From contig JAJSDU010000029.1 of assembly GCA_028577615.1 (NCBI GenBank), forward strand, positions 1-37,241: a stretch of 37,241 bases of DNA, written 5' to 3'. Positions 9,817-17,656 of the stretch are shown here, in pieces. This DNA comes from Nitrosomonas sp. GTDB lineage: Bacteria > Pseudomonadota > Gammaproteobacteria > Burkholderiales > Nitrosomonadaceae. The notes below the pieces were generated by a model. It made no database searches and was not told where the DNA came from. It worked only from the letters and a program-made list of their open reading frames with translations. The position numbers were made by a program, and so were the translations under genes. Position 1 is the first letter of the stretch. Each line of letters opens with the position of its first letter.

Positions 9817-9874
9817 GAGACCTTTGCACGGCTACTACGCGGCACGATAATTGCGTTAAAAATTTGCGAAAAAT
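9817..9874 (+). mobile_element. Half of a MITE with the IS5-type terminal repeat
   Basis: Starts with GAGACCTTTGCACGG (9817-9831) and matches the first 58 nt of the complete MITE at 11014-11071 with four mismatches. It stops at the apex of the long internal hairpin; the second half and the closing terminal repeat are absent. Coding-like sequence begins right after the break, so the element probably ended up here through deletion or recombination. Confidence 0.75.
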
Positions 9875-9919
9875 ATTATCAAGAAGGTGAAGAACGCATC
9901 ACTGCATTGGAAAACAGAC

Positions 9920-10009
9920 ATGAATCTTAAAAATCGTTTGACCAGACTCGAGCAAAAGGCGAAACCGGTTTTAATGCCTAAAGAACATTGTAACAACGGA
10001 AGCAAATAG
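9920..10009 (+). other. Short ORF and gene-end remnant beside the half-MITE (29 codons)
   Basis: After the half-MITE one frame reads YYQEGEERITALENRHES and stops at 9930. A second starts at an ATG at 9920 inside it, reading MNLKNRLTRLEQKAK and ending at a TAG at 10007-10009. Overlapping stop and start is typical of tightly packed phage genes, and this N-terminus resembles small phage or plasmid proteins. Both are probably fragments. No function is assigned. Confidence 0.25.
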
Positions 10010-10011
10010 CT

Positions 10012-10491
10012 ATTTTTAAGAAAATCATATCAGGCGGTCAAACAGGTGTTGACCGGGCGGCGCTGGATTGGGCAATCGCGCATAATGTGCCGCATGGTGG
10101 ATGGTGTCCGGCTGGTCGGCGTGCAGAAGATGGCGTAATCCCCAATCACTATGATTTGCAGGAAACCGATAGCAAGGGATATAAGCAGCGAACCAAATGG
10201 AACGTGCGCGACAGCGATGCCACATTGATCATTTCATTACACTCTGAATTAAACGGTGGATCACTATTTACCCAGAAATACGTCAATAAAATCGGGAAGC
10301 CATGCCTGCATGTTCATGCTGATAGTCAATGGCAGGCAAAGATCAAAGCATTTTTTGAGGTCAACGCGATTCAAACTCTGAATGTGGCGGGGCCTCGTAA
10401 CTCAAATGCGCCCGGCATTGAGAATTTTGTGTATAAAATATTGAGCAATATAAATTGTAATTCTCACATATCACAAGCAAGCGATAGATAA
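10012..10491 (+). CDS. Putative molybdenum carrier family protein, start codon non-standard or lost
   Basis: The plus frame encodes about 159 aa. It contains KKIISGGQTGVDRAALDWAI near the N-terminus, then HGGWCPAGRRAEDG, RTKWNVRDSDATLIIS, and LNVAGPRNSNAPGIENFVY. This is the pattern of the putative molybdenum carrier family, a Rossmann-like, LOG-related fold with a presumed nucleotide or cofactor site; the biochemical role is not well established. The conserved N-terminus lies upstream of the first in-frame GTG (10087), and no ATG, GTG or TTG exists between it and the upstream in-frame stop. An ATT at 10012 aligns with the expected start and has GGAAG 9 nt upstream. Either ATT is used as a rare start or the gene lost its ATG. 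It sits in a patch flanked by MITE copies. Confidence 0.75.
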   Translation: MFKKIISGGQTGVDRAALDWAIAHNVPHGGWCPAGRRAEDGVIPNHYDLQETDSKGYKQRTKWNVRDSDATLIISLHSELNGGSLFTQKYVNKIGKPCLHVHADSQWQAKIKAFFEVNAIQTLNVAGPRNSNAPGIENFVYKILSNINCNSHISQASDR

Positions 10492-10523
10492 ATATAGTCA
10501 CACTGAATGGCATATTCCGGTCT

Positions 10524-10817
10524 TCAGTATCCATATCCACCGGGATTGCCATACGCAGGATAATTGCCATTAGGCACAGATATACCACCATCGTACCCAT
10601 ACCCTTGACGTAAATTGTAAACGTCAATCGGTGTCTTTGGTGATATTTTGCCAGTTTCGTAATACTCTCTTTCAAGGCCGCGCATCATGTTTTCACGCTG
10701 CTGTGTTTCGATTGCTTGGTAACGCTGGTTTAGTGTCTGATATTTGGGTGGATTGTAACCACTGGCGAATGCTATTGAAGATACGGTAAACAACAAAATG
10801 AGGATAATCGTTTTCAT
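10524..10817 (-). CDS. Small secreted protein with Tyr/Gly-rich tail, function unknown
   Basis: A 97-aa protein. Residues 1-19 form a clear Sec signal peptide (MKTIILILLFTVSSIAFA, cleavage likely near ASG). The mature part is polar with a short helical region (YQTLNQRYQAIETQQREN) and ends in a Gly/Tyr/Asn/Pro-rich tail (NPGGYGY). There are no cysteines in the mature region. It is probably periplasmic or exported. The family is not recognised. The gene stands alone on the minus strand between accessory fragments. Confidence 0.65.
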   Translation of the reverse strand: MKTIILILLFTVSSIAFASGYNPPKYQTLNQRYQAIETQQRENMMRGLEREYYETGKISPKTPIDVYNLRQGYGYDGGISVPNGNYPAYGNPGGYGY

Positions 10818-11013
10818 GGCAATCCACCTATAAATTTGTAAAGAAACAAGCAGTCTATTCTATTTCGCATAAACTAAAGCCTAAAAAATCAAATGTACAT
10901 TGTCTGGATATATGTATTTCCAAATATAGGAATATTTGCATGCGTTTACGATTGTGCTCCAAGCATTAAATTTACTACAGATCATATAGTTGGTGACACG
11001 TAATCGTCATTGA

Positions 11014-11154
11014 GAGACCTTTGCACGGTTACTACGCAGTACGATAATCGCGTTAAAAATTTGCGAAAAATGCTCATTTACTCCGTGTAAACTCCGCTTT
11101 TTCGCAAATTTTTGCCTTATTCTCGCACCGCTCATGACACCGTGCAAAGGTCTC
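11014..11154. mobile_element. 141-bp MITE with 16-bp terminal repeats and 5-bp target duplication
   Basis: Terminal repeats GAGACCTTTGCACGGT (11014-11029) and ACCGTGCAAAGGTCTC (11139-11154) are perfect inverses and match the right end of the IS5-family remnant at 5377-5392. The flanks are ATTGA on both sides, a 5-bp direct repeat consistent with transposition. Inside, AAAAATTTGCGAAAAA (11055-11070) pairs perfectly with TTTTTCGCAAATTTTT (11098-11113), so much of the element can fold into one hairpin. There is no coding capacity, so it would need transposase supplied by a full-length relative. Confidence 0.88.
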
Positions 11155-11186
11155 ATTGAATAATAGAAAACGCATAACCGCCATAA

Positions 11187-11659
11187 AAACATGACTTATT
11201 CGAATCCGATACTGTAACTGGTCAAACCAATGAACAAAAACCCGCAGCTAGAACAGATAATGGTGAAAGTGGCAAAGAAAACAAATTTTCAAGATCCCAA
11301 CAGAAAGGTTAAAAAACTGTGAAAGATCAAGAAGGCTTGAAAGAGCACTCAGACAGCAAGGGTACAACTTCACCATCACGTCCAAGGATGTGCGGGACTT
11401 TGCTGCTTTGGATCGGGGCAGAGAAAATGAAGCAGCTACAGCAGAGCGCATCGCAAGAATCTTCAGAAAAAGAATCACGTGGATAGAAGCTAAAGGTGAT
11501 TTTGAGGTAAATGGTGTAACGCTGCCCAGTATCCAAGGCACAATACTCATTGACGTTCACACTGAGAAAATGGTTTACACCGTCATGGGCCATGAATTAT
11601 CCCGCCATCTTGGGCAGGAAAACGCCGAAAGTCTATGCCGACAGGTTGATGCGTTTTAG
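11187..11659 (+). pseudogene. Fragment of a phage/plasmid-type large polyvalent protein with HExxH motif
   Basis: One plus frame reads SDTVTGQTNEQKPAARTDNG and ENKFSRSQQKG before a stop near 11310. The next continues RLERALRQQGYNFTITSKDV and RIARIFRKRITWIEAKGDF, then TVMGHELSRHLGQENAES, ending at 11659. From memory this resembles the multi-domain proteins of phages and conjugative elements, where a zincin-like HExxH domain follows a linker containing the residues KFSRS. Only the tail of such a protein is present, split by a frameshift, so it is a non-functional relic. It starts 33 bp to the right of the MITE. The HExxH itself (GHELSRH) is intact. Confidence 0.6.
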
Positions 11660-11872
11660 TTGTTCTTGTCTATTGATAAATGAAGACATTGATAAGAGAC
11701 AATAATAATTGCCACCCATCAACGAATTCTATTCCATCAAATCAGAAAACAATCTAGGATTTTGCAGGTTCTGATATATACAGTCCAATCTTAAGCATAC
11801 TGCATAACGGCACGTTATCCGCTACAAAAATTTAGCCTAGCAGAAAAGAACTATATAACTTATTGCGTTATT

Positions 11873-11948
11873 TGGTAGGCCGTGCGCGATTCGAACGCGC
11901 GACCAACGGATTAAAAGTCCGCTGCTCTACCAGCTGAGCTAACGACCC
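11873..11948 (-). tRNA. tRNA-Lys (anticodon UUU), CCA encoded
   Basis: The minus strand reads GGGTCGTTAGCTCAGCTGGT at the 5' end, an anticodon arm CGGACTTTTAATCCG with anticodon TTT, and a T-loop GTTCGAATC. The acceptor GGGTCGT pairs with ACGGCCT (with G-U pairs at the first and fourth positions), followed by discriminator A and an encoded CCA at 11875-11873. All canonical elements are present. It marks the boundary between the accessory left region and the housekeeping block; tRNA genes are frequent integration sites. Confidence 0.97.
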
Positions 11949-12092
11949 AAAAAAGAAAAACGGGATTATACCTCAATTGAACTTTAATGCCCAAGTAGTT
12001 TGTGCCAATTTTCTGTCACCCGCCGATTGCCGCCGGTATTCAGTGCTTCCAAAATTTTTTGGATTTGGCCGGTTCCGTATTACTATTCAAGG

Positions 12093-12845
12093 ATGCAAAA
12101 GAAAAAAACATCGACCCGGAAAACGGCACATAATAACATCGGATATTCAGGCATAAGCATTGGCCGCTGGTTTCTGAAACTGTCTTTGTTGGCCATTTAT
12201 GTCATTTTTGTGTACCAGCTCTGGCTGCTTTTTCATGTACTGTACTGGAAGCACAACAATCCTCAAAGCACTGCATTCATGGAGCGTCAACTGGAAATCC
12301 TGCGCGCGGATCATGCGGGCGCGACACTGCATCACCAGTGGATACCCTATCAACATATTTCGGATGAAATAAAGCGGGCGGTTGTTGCTGCCGAAGACAG
12401 CCAGTTTCTGCAGCACAGCGGATTTGATTATGATGCCATATGGAATGCTTTTCAAAAGAATCTGGCACAGGGCGGCATCACTGCCGGCGGCTCCACCATC
12501 AGCCAGCAATTAGCCAAAAATCTTTTTCTGTCCGATAATAAATCTTTTTTGCGGAAAGCGCAGGAAGCGATGATCACAGTTATGCTGGAACAAGTCATGT
12601 CCAAGCAGCGTATACTGGAAATTTATCTGAATGTCATCGAATGGGGTAACGGCGTATTTGGCGTGGAGGCAGCCGCACAGCATTACTTCAGCCGATCCGC
12701 CACCACTCTTGCACCCCATCAGGCGGCCCTGCTGGCAGCAATGATTCCCCGTCCGCGTTATTACGACGATAATCGGGATTCGCTGCATTTGTTAAAAAAA
12801 AGAGACATACTCCTTAAGCGCGCGCATTCAGCAAAAATTCCTTGA
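12093..12845 (+). CDS. mtgA: Monofunctional biosynthetic peptidoglycan transglycosylase
   Basis: A 250-aa inner-membrane enzyme of family GT51 that polymerises lipid II into glycan strands. One N-terminal membrane segment lies at about residues 28-50 (LSLLAIYVIFVYQLWLLFHV). Motifs follow in the family order: AAEDSQFLQHSGFDYDAI with catalytic E101, GGSTISQQLAKNLFL, RKAQEAMITVMLE, and KQRILEIYLNVIEWGNGVFG. No transpeptidase domain is present, so it is MtgA rather than a bifunctional PBP1. The ATG at 12093 is chosen over the in-frame ATG at 12000 because the first 31 residues of the longer form are not MtgA-like and AAGG lies just upstream of 12093; the start is moderately certain. Confidence 0.93.
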   Translation: MQKKKTSTRKTAHNNIGYSGISIGRWFLKLSLLAIYVIFVYQLWLLFHVLYWKHNNPQSTAFMERQLEILRADHAGATLHHQWIPYQHISDEIKRAVVAAEDSQFLQHSGFDYDAIWNAFQKNLAQGGITAGGSTISQQLAKNLFLSDNKSFLRKAQEAMITVMLEQVMSKQRILEIYLNVIEWGNGVFGVEAAAQHYFSRSATTLAPHQAALLAAMIPRPRYYDDNRDSLHLLKKRDILLKRAHSAKIP

Positions 12846-12984
12846 GCAGTTTTTCTGCTTCTTTGTTAAATTTGCAAACCGGGCGTCAGCTCGCCTAATA
12901 AAAATTAATACAGCGCAGATGATGTCAATTATTCTCATTGACTTATCATAATGTTTCAAACGTATCCAAAATAATCCGCCAATC

Positions 12985-14427
12985 ATGACAGAAGACAATA
13001 AAAACGAGGATAGCGAGAAACTGCAGTCCTATTTGCAGCGTGTCATCGCGCTGTTGAGCAAATACAAGCTGCTGGAAGGTTTTGTCCATCTGCAGGATGA
13101 CCAGGATAAAACACTGGCTGATTCTTCTGTACAAAAAAAGAATCTGGATGAGTTGCAGCAATTACTGGACAAACTGCATCCGGCAGATATCGCCCATATC
13201 CTGGAAGCTTTGCCGCTGGAAGACAGGCTCATCATCTGGGGAATGGTCAAGCCGGAATATGACGGCGAAGTATTGCTGGAAGCGTCTGATGCGGTGCGGG
13301 AAACGCTGATTACGGACATGGGTTCGCAGGAACTCGTCGCCGCGGCAGAACAGCTTAACGCAGACGAAATCGCTGATCTTGCGCCGGATTTGCCGCAGGA
13401 TGTCATAGAAGATGTGTTCCGTTCACTGCCAATCGCGGAACGCGAGCAACTGCGCGCGGCAATGTCTTATCCGGAAGATTCCGTTGGCGCTTTGATGGAT
13501 TTCGACGTGATAACCGTACGTGAAGATGTACGCATTGAAGTTGTGCTGCGATACTTGCGGCGTCTGGAGGAATTACCGGATCACACCGATCAGTTGTTCG
13601 TAGTCGACCGGGAAGAACATTTAAAGGGCGTTCTACTGATCAGCAAGATTCTGGTCAGCGATCCGGATACTCTGGTGGAAAATGTCATGTCCAGGGAAAT
13701 CATTACGCTGCGTCCCGGAGATAAAGCACAGGACGCAGCCTATGCGTTTGAACGCTACGATCTGGTATCCGCATCCATCATCGATCACGATAAAAAACTG
13801 CTTGGCAGGGTGACTGTTAATACAGTCATCGACTATATCCGCGAGAAATCGGAAAACGAGGCACTGAATCTCGCCGGTTTGCGCGAGGAAGAAGATCTTT
13901 TCGCGCCGGTACTGAAAAGCGTCAAGAACCGCTGGGTGTGGCTTGCCGTTAATCTTGTCACGGCGTTTGTCGCATCGCGCGTTATCGGCCTGTTTGAGGA
14001 TTCCATCGAAAAGCTCGTTGCACTTGCGGCATTGATGCCTATCATTGCAGGCATTGGCGGTAATTCGGGTAATCAGACGATTACCATGATTGTGCGCGCG
14101 CTGGCTTTGGATCAGATCAATTCCGGCAGCGCCTGGAAACTGATCCGCAAGGAAATCGGCGTGAGTATCGTGAATGGACTGATATGGGGCGCCGTAGTCG
14201 GCATGTTTACTTTTGCGATTTATCAGAATATCGAGCTGGGCTTGGTCATGATGCTGGCCATGTTGCTTAATCTACTGCTCGCCGCATTGCTTGGCGTGCT
14301 CATTCCCATGACACTGCGCAAGTTTGGCCGCGATCCCGCGCTGGGCTCCAGTGTTCTGATCACAGCGGTAACCGACAGCGGTGGTTTTTTTATTTTTCTA
14401 AGCCTTGCGACACTCTTTCTGCTGTAA
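12985..14427 (+). CDS. mgtE: Magnesium transporter MgtE
   Basis: A 480-aa inner-membrane Mg2+ channel. The N-terminal superhelical domain has the repeated ADIAHILEALP and ADEIADLAPDLP sequences. Tandem CBS domains follow (about residues 165-285, including VGALMDFDVITV and VENVMSREIITL). Five membrane helices lie in the C-terminal third, with MPIIAGIGGNSGNQTITMIVRAL near the pore. The N and CBS domains sense cytosolic Mg2+ and close the channel. Co2+ passage is possible in the family. The length is typical. No Mg riboswitch was seen in the 139-bp upstream gap. A terminator-like hairpin follows at 14543. Confidence 0.95.
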   Translation: MTEDNKNEDSEKLQSYLQRVIALLSKYKLLEGFVHLQDDQDKTLADSSVQKKNLDELQQLLDKLHPADIAHILEALPLEDRLIIWGMVKPEYDGEVLLEASDAVRETLITDMGSQELVAAAEQLNADEIADLAPDLPQDVIEDVFRSLPIAEREQLRAAMSYPEDSVGALMDFDVITVREDVRIEVVLRYLRRLEELPDHTDQLFVVDREEHLKGVLLISKILVSDPDTLVENVMSREIITLRPGDKAQDAAYAFERYDLVSASIIDHDKKLLGRVTVNTVIDYIREKSENEALNLAGLREEEDLFAPVLKSVKNRWVWLAVNLVTAFVASRVIGLFEDSIEKLVALAALMPIIAGIGGNSGNQTITMIVRALALDQINSGSAWKLIRKEIGVSIVNGLIWGAVVGMFTFAIYQNIELGLVMMLAMLLNLLLAALLGVLIPMTLRKFGRDPALGSSVLITAVTDSGGFFIFLSLATLFLL

Positions 14428-14542
14428 ATATGAATTTTGCTGCAACGCAAATCAATAACACTGACGGCAATCAAAAAGCACCGGACATTATAGAAAAAGA
14501 TTGCCACTTGACGCACAAAGCTTGTCTGACTAAGATAACGCG

Positions 14543-14579
14543 GGAAAACAAGCCACTTCGGCTGTTTTCCGTGCTTTTT
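14543..14579 (+). terminator. Probable terminator between mgtE and the cytochrome P460 gene
   Basis: GGAAAACAAGCC (14543-14554) pairs with GGCTGTTTTCC (14560-14570) around ACTTC, with one bulged base. GTGCTTTTTA follows. The T-tract is interrupted, so it may terminate incompletely. It separates mgtE from the next gene, whose promoter would lie in this or the preceding region. Confidence 0.6.
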
Positions 14580-14603
14580 ATCAATCATTTGAAGGGCTTC
14601 ATT

Positions 14604-15173
14604 ATGTCAAAGTTTAAAAAAGCTTTATTATGCAGTATTGCTCCAATGCTGGTAGCCGGTATGCTCGGTGTTACAACGCAGGCAGTGGCTTCCGGCGAAA
14701 GATTGTATGGCCGGTTCACCAAAGATAACGAATTATATACACCAAGAGATTATCGTGAATGGGTTTTCATTGGCTCAAACGTGACGCCTAATGATATGAA
14801 TGACGGTGCAGCCGCATTCCCAGAATTTCATAATGTTTATATTGATCCAGGCAGCTATGCACACTGGAAAAAAACCGGCGAATTCCGCAGCGGAACGGTA
14901 ATTATTAAAGAATTAGCCAGCATAGGCACGAAAGAAGCGCCAAGCGGACATGGTTATTTCCAGGGTGAGTACGGCGGCATCGCCGCAATGGTCAAAGATG
15001 CAAAACGCTATCCGGATAAACCGGGAAACTGGGCTTATTTCGGCTTCCCGGCTGATTCCAGACATGGCGCAATCCAGGAAGAATCAGCGTGCTCGGCATG
15101 CCACCAACAAAACGCAGCGCAGGATCAGGTGTTTACACAGTTCTATCCTGTGTTGCGCGCCGCAAAACCATAA
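14604..15173 (+). CDS. Cytochrome P460 (periplasmic lysine-crosslinked c-heme protein), variant active site
   Basis: A 189-aa protein with an N-terminal Sec signal (residues 1-29, ending TQAVA). The ATG at 14604 is chosen over the in-frame 14430 start because the signal begins there and AAGGG precedes it by about 8-9 nt. The heme-binding CSACH is at 163-167 near the C-terminus, and SYAHWKKTGEFR plus VFTQFYPVLRAAKP match Nitrosomonas cytochrome P460 as recalled. K102 (in VIIKEL) aligns with Lys70 of the mature N. europaea protein, the residue bonded to the heme. H76 aligns with Arg44, and A127 (in GGIAAMVKD) with Glu96, so two distal-pocket residues appear changed. The family oxidises hydroxylamine, giving N2O or nitrite, or handles NO. 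Given the changed pocket, the activity here is open. The gene stands alone between two terminators. Confidence 0.9.
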   Translation: MSKFKKALLCSIAPMLVAGMLGVTTQAVASGERLYGRFTKDNELYTPRDYREWVFIGSNVTPNDMNDGAAAFPEFHNVYIDPGSYAHWKKTGEFRSGTVIIKELASIGTKEAPSGHGYFQGEYGGIAAMVKDAKRYPDKPGNWAYFGFPADSRHGAIQEESACSACHQQNAAQDQVFTQFYPVLRAAKP

Positions 15174-15235
15174 GCTGGCCGGCACTTCAAACAATCATGC
15201 ATACGGAAATACGAAAGTAAGCATGACAAAAGAAG

Positions 15236-15273
15236 CGGATAACTGTCAACCTGGACGGTTATCCGTTTTTGTT
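15236..15273 (+). terminator. Rho-independent terminator of the cytochrome P460 gene
   Basis: CGGATAAC (15236-15243) pairs perfectly with GTTATCCG (15258-15265), loop 14 nt, followed by TTTTTGTTT. It lies 63 bp after the stop and before the convergent gloB gene. Confidence 0.85.
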
Positions 15274-15349
15274 TATCCCCGGCCGGCCGCACTCACTTCA
15301 TCTCCATGTCACCCTGAACATTATCCGGCAGATTCCAACCGGTGGATTG

Positions 15350-16144
15350 TCAGAAAATATTTTTCCATTCGCGTAGTGCGGCAAAAACCTCAACCGGATC
15401 AGTGAGCTTTCTTCCGGTAAATTGCTCCACGCAGCGGATAATCCCGGAATGCTGGCAACGCAGAAAAGGGTTACAGGCTTTTTCGGTCGCCATGTCAGTG
15501 GGCAGTGTGGGCAAATACTGCTGCCGCATTTGATTTGCCCGTTGCTCCAGTTTTCGCAAATCAGCGTTGTCGGGCTCCACAGTTCTGGCGAAAGCGATAT
15601 TTCCAAGTGTATATTCATGCGCGCAGTAAACCAATGTGTTATCCGGCAAGGAAGTCAATTTCCGCAACGCATCGTACATCTGCCGTGGCGTGCCTTCGAA
15701 GATACGTCCGCAACCGCAGGAAAACAGCGTATCGCCGCAGAACAGAAGATTGTTCGGTTGCGTAGCAGCAAAATAGGCGACATGTCCTCGTGTATGTCCC
15801 GATATTTCAATAACATCCAGTGTTAACGCCAGAGGCGCGAGCTGAATACGATCTCCCTCTCGAACAGGGTTGTTGACAGTGGGTATTTTTTCATGCAGCG
15901 GGCCATAGACAGGCAAATCGAAACGCTTGAGCAACTGAAGATTGCCGCCGGTATGGTCACCGTGATGATGCGTTATTAAAATGGCTACAGGTTGCAATTG
16001 CTGTGAATTCAAGTAACTGATAACTGGCAATGCATCACCCGGATCAACAATTGCTGCATGCACAGCATCATGAATAATCCAGATATAATTATCCCTCAAA
16101 GCAGGAACGGGATGGATTTGCAGGCTGTTCATTTCCGATTGCAT
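15350..16144 (-). CDS. gloB: Hydroxyacylglutathione hydrolase (glyoxalase II)
   Basis: A 264-aa cytosolic metallo-beta-lactamase-fold enzyme. It hydrolyses S-lactoylglutathione to D-lactate and glutathione, the second step of methylglyoxal detoxification. The dinuclear metal motif THHHGDHTGG spans residues 58-67, with further ligands in SGHTRGHV, FCGDTLFSCGCGR and YCAHEYT. The C-terminal half holds the substrate-binding helices typical of GloB. The start may be M1 or M5 (MNSLQIHPVPALRDNY); neither has a strong ribosome site. It is divergent from the methyltransferase gene, an arrangement with rnhA and dnaQ that recurs in beta- and gammaproteobacteria. Confidence 0.95.
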   Translation of the reverse strand: MQSEMNSLQIHPVPALRDNYIWIIHDAVHAAIVDPGDALPVISYLNSQQLQPVAILITHHHGDHTGGNLQLLKRFDLPVYGPLHEKIPTVNNPVREGDRIQLAPLALTLDVIEISGHTRGHVAYFAATQPNNLLFCGDTLFSCGCGRIFEGTPRQMYDALRKLTSLPDNTLVYCAHEYTLGNIAFARTVEPDNADLRKLEQRANQMRQQYLPTLPTDMATEKACNPFLRCQHSGIIRCVEQFTGRKLTDPVEVFAALREWKNIF

Positions 16145-16369
16145 CCATACGGACTGTTTAGACTGTTTATGTTGGCAATGTGGATGTATTTCTGTTCGGT
16201 CATATGCATTAAAGATCTCAAAAATAAGATACCATACACTGCCGGTTGATATTGCTTATGAATTATAGTGCGTTTCTCAGGAACTTGCTGCTTACCGCGT
16301 AAATCTCATTGTTTAACCCATCCAAGCCAGATTATTTGACCATCAAACTTTGCTCCCCAATTAACCGGC

Positions 16370-17110
16370 ATGACTGAACATACCGCAAACAGCGCACAGG
16401 CTTCACTGACAGATCCATGCTGGTTCGCCACATCACTGGGACAATATATCATCAGCAATGAATTTGAATATTTTGACCAACTGGTAGCCAATATTTTTGG
16501 CTATAACGCAATGCAACTGGGTTTGCCGCACTATGACTTCTTAAGGGCGAATCGCATGCCGCTCAGATTCTCAGCGGGGTATGAAAATGCTGCGGCACTG
16601 CGTACGCAGGCCGATCTTCTGCCTATATCCAGTGAGAGCATTGACCTTGTCATCATGCCACATGTGCTTGAATTCAACGCCAATCCGCATCAGATCCTGC
16701 GGGAGGTTTACCGCATTTTAATTCCTGAAGGACATATCGTCATATCCGGCTTCAATCCTTTCAGTTTGTGGGGACTGCACCGGCATTTCGCTTCCGGTCG
16801 CGGGGAATTTCCCTGGAATGGACATTTCATCGCATTGTCACGTTTAAAAGACTGGCTGAAATTACTTAATTTTGAAATGAAAGGCGGCAAGCTGTGCTGT
16901 TATGCACCGCCTTTTTCGAAGGAAAACTGGCGCAAGCGTTTCAAATTTATGGAAGACGCGGGAGATCGCTGGTGGCCTATTTCCGGCGGCATTTATTTTT
17001 TGCATGCGGTAAAACACAAACACTGCATGCATCTGATTAAGCCAAGCTGGAAAACCAGTCTGGCCGGGAAAAGAAAAATAGTGGCGGCGACACAGCGCAG
17101 TAAACGATAA
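16370..17110 (+). CDS. SAM-dependent methyltransferase (Methyltransf_11 type)
   Basis: A 246-aa protein with a class I methyltransferase core. The region LPISSESIDLVIMPHVLEF carries the acidic strand and post-motif sequence, and VYRILIPEGHIVISGFNPFSLWG is the usual motif III segment. The canonical Gly-rich SAM loop is weak here; the N-terminal sequence (QLGLPHYDFLRANRM) replaces the usual xGxGxG. The substrate is unknown. Genes of this kind are commonly found between gloB and rnhA in proteobacteria, as here. The stop codon lies within a three-copy 11-bp tandem repeat. Confidence 0.85.
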   Translation: MTEHTANSAQASLTDPCWFATSLGQYIISNEFEYFDQLVANIFGYNAMQLGLPHYDFLRANRMPLRFSAGYENAAALRTQADLLPISSESIDLVIMPHVLEFNANPHQILREVYRILIPEGHIVISGFNPFSLWGLHRHFASGRGEFPWNGHFIALSRLKDWLKLLNFEMKGGKLCCYAPPFSKENWRKRFKFMEDAGDRWWPISGGIYFLHAVKHKHCMHLIKPSWKTSLAGKRKIVAATQRSKR

Positions 17111-17137
17111 CTCAGCGATAACTCAGCGATAACTCAG
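17105..17137. repeat. Three tandem 11-bp copies over the methyltransferase stop codon
   Basis: CGATAACTCAG is repeated perfectly at 17105-17115, 17116-17126 and 17127-17137. The first copy contains the TAA stop of the methyltransferase. The unit length is not a multiple of three, so every copy puts TAA in a different frame and all three frames are closed before rnhA. It probably arose by slippage. Confidence 0.85.
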
Positions 17138-17161
17138 ACCGTAACAGGGTGTTTTTCCCAA

Positions 17162-17632
17162 ATGATTGAAACAAAAAAAGAAAAAATAGTCGATATATAC
17201 ACTGACGGCGCGTGCAAAGGTAATCCCGGCATAGGCGGCTGGGGAGCATTGCTTAAATATAACGGACATGAACAGGAAATTTGCGGTGGTGAACCGCACA
17301 CGACCAACAATCGCATGGAACTGCTTGCTGTCATTCGTGCGCTGGAAATGTTGAAGCGCCGTTGCAAAGTGCAATTACATACGGATTCTCAATATGTCCA
17401 TAAAGGCATCAGTCAATGGATACAATCCTGGAAAACACGCGACTGGAAAACAGCAAATAAAAAACCGGTCAAGAATGCGGATCTATGGCAGATACTGGAT
17501 CAGTTAACTCATCAACACGATATCGAATGGATCTGGATACGCGGACATACCGGTCATGAAGGAAACGAAAGGGCCGATGCGATAGCAAACCGCGGCGTTG
17601 AAAAAATAATTGCCGAACATTCCAACAAATAG
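17162..17632 (+). CDS. rnhA: Ribonuclease HI
   Basis: A 156-aa cytosolic nuclease that removes RNA from RNA-DNA hybrids. The catalytic acids are visible in [11 protein letters not shown] (Asp), [10 protein letters not shown] (Glu), HTDSQYV (Asp) and [10 protein letters not shown] (Asp), with the histidine of GHTGHEGN. The basic handle ([17 protein letters not shown]) typical of bacterial RNase HI is present. dnaQ follows after 24 bp, so they are likely cotranscribed, as in many proteobacteria. Confidence 0.97.
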   Translation: MIETKKEKIVDIYTDGACKGNPGIGGWGALLKYNGHEQEICGGEPHTTNNRMELLAVIRALEMLKRRCKVQLHTDSQYVHKGISQWIQSWKTRDWKTANKKPVKNADLWQILDQLTHQHDIEWIWIRGHTGHEGNERADAIANRGVEKIIAEHSNK

Positions 17633-17656
17633 TTGAACTATAAGTAAATATTTATC

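Noticed and set aside
14430-14603. 58-residue N-terminal extension of the cytochrome P460 gene
   Set aside because: It runs through the terminator hairpin, and the signal peptide begins at 14604.
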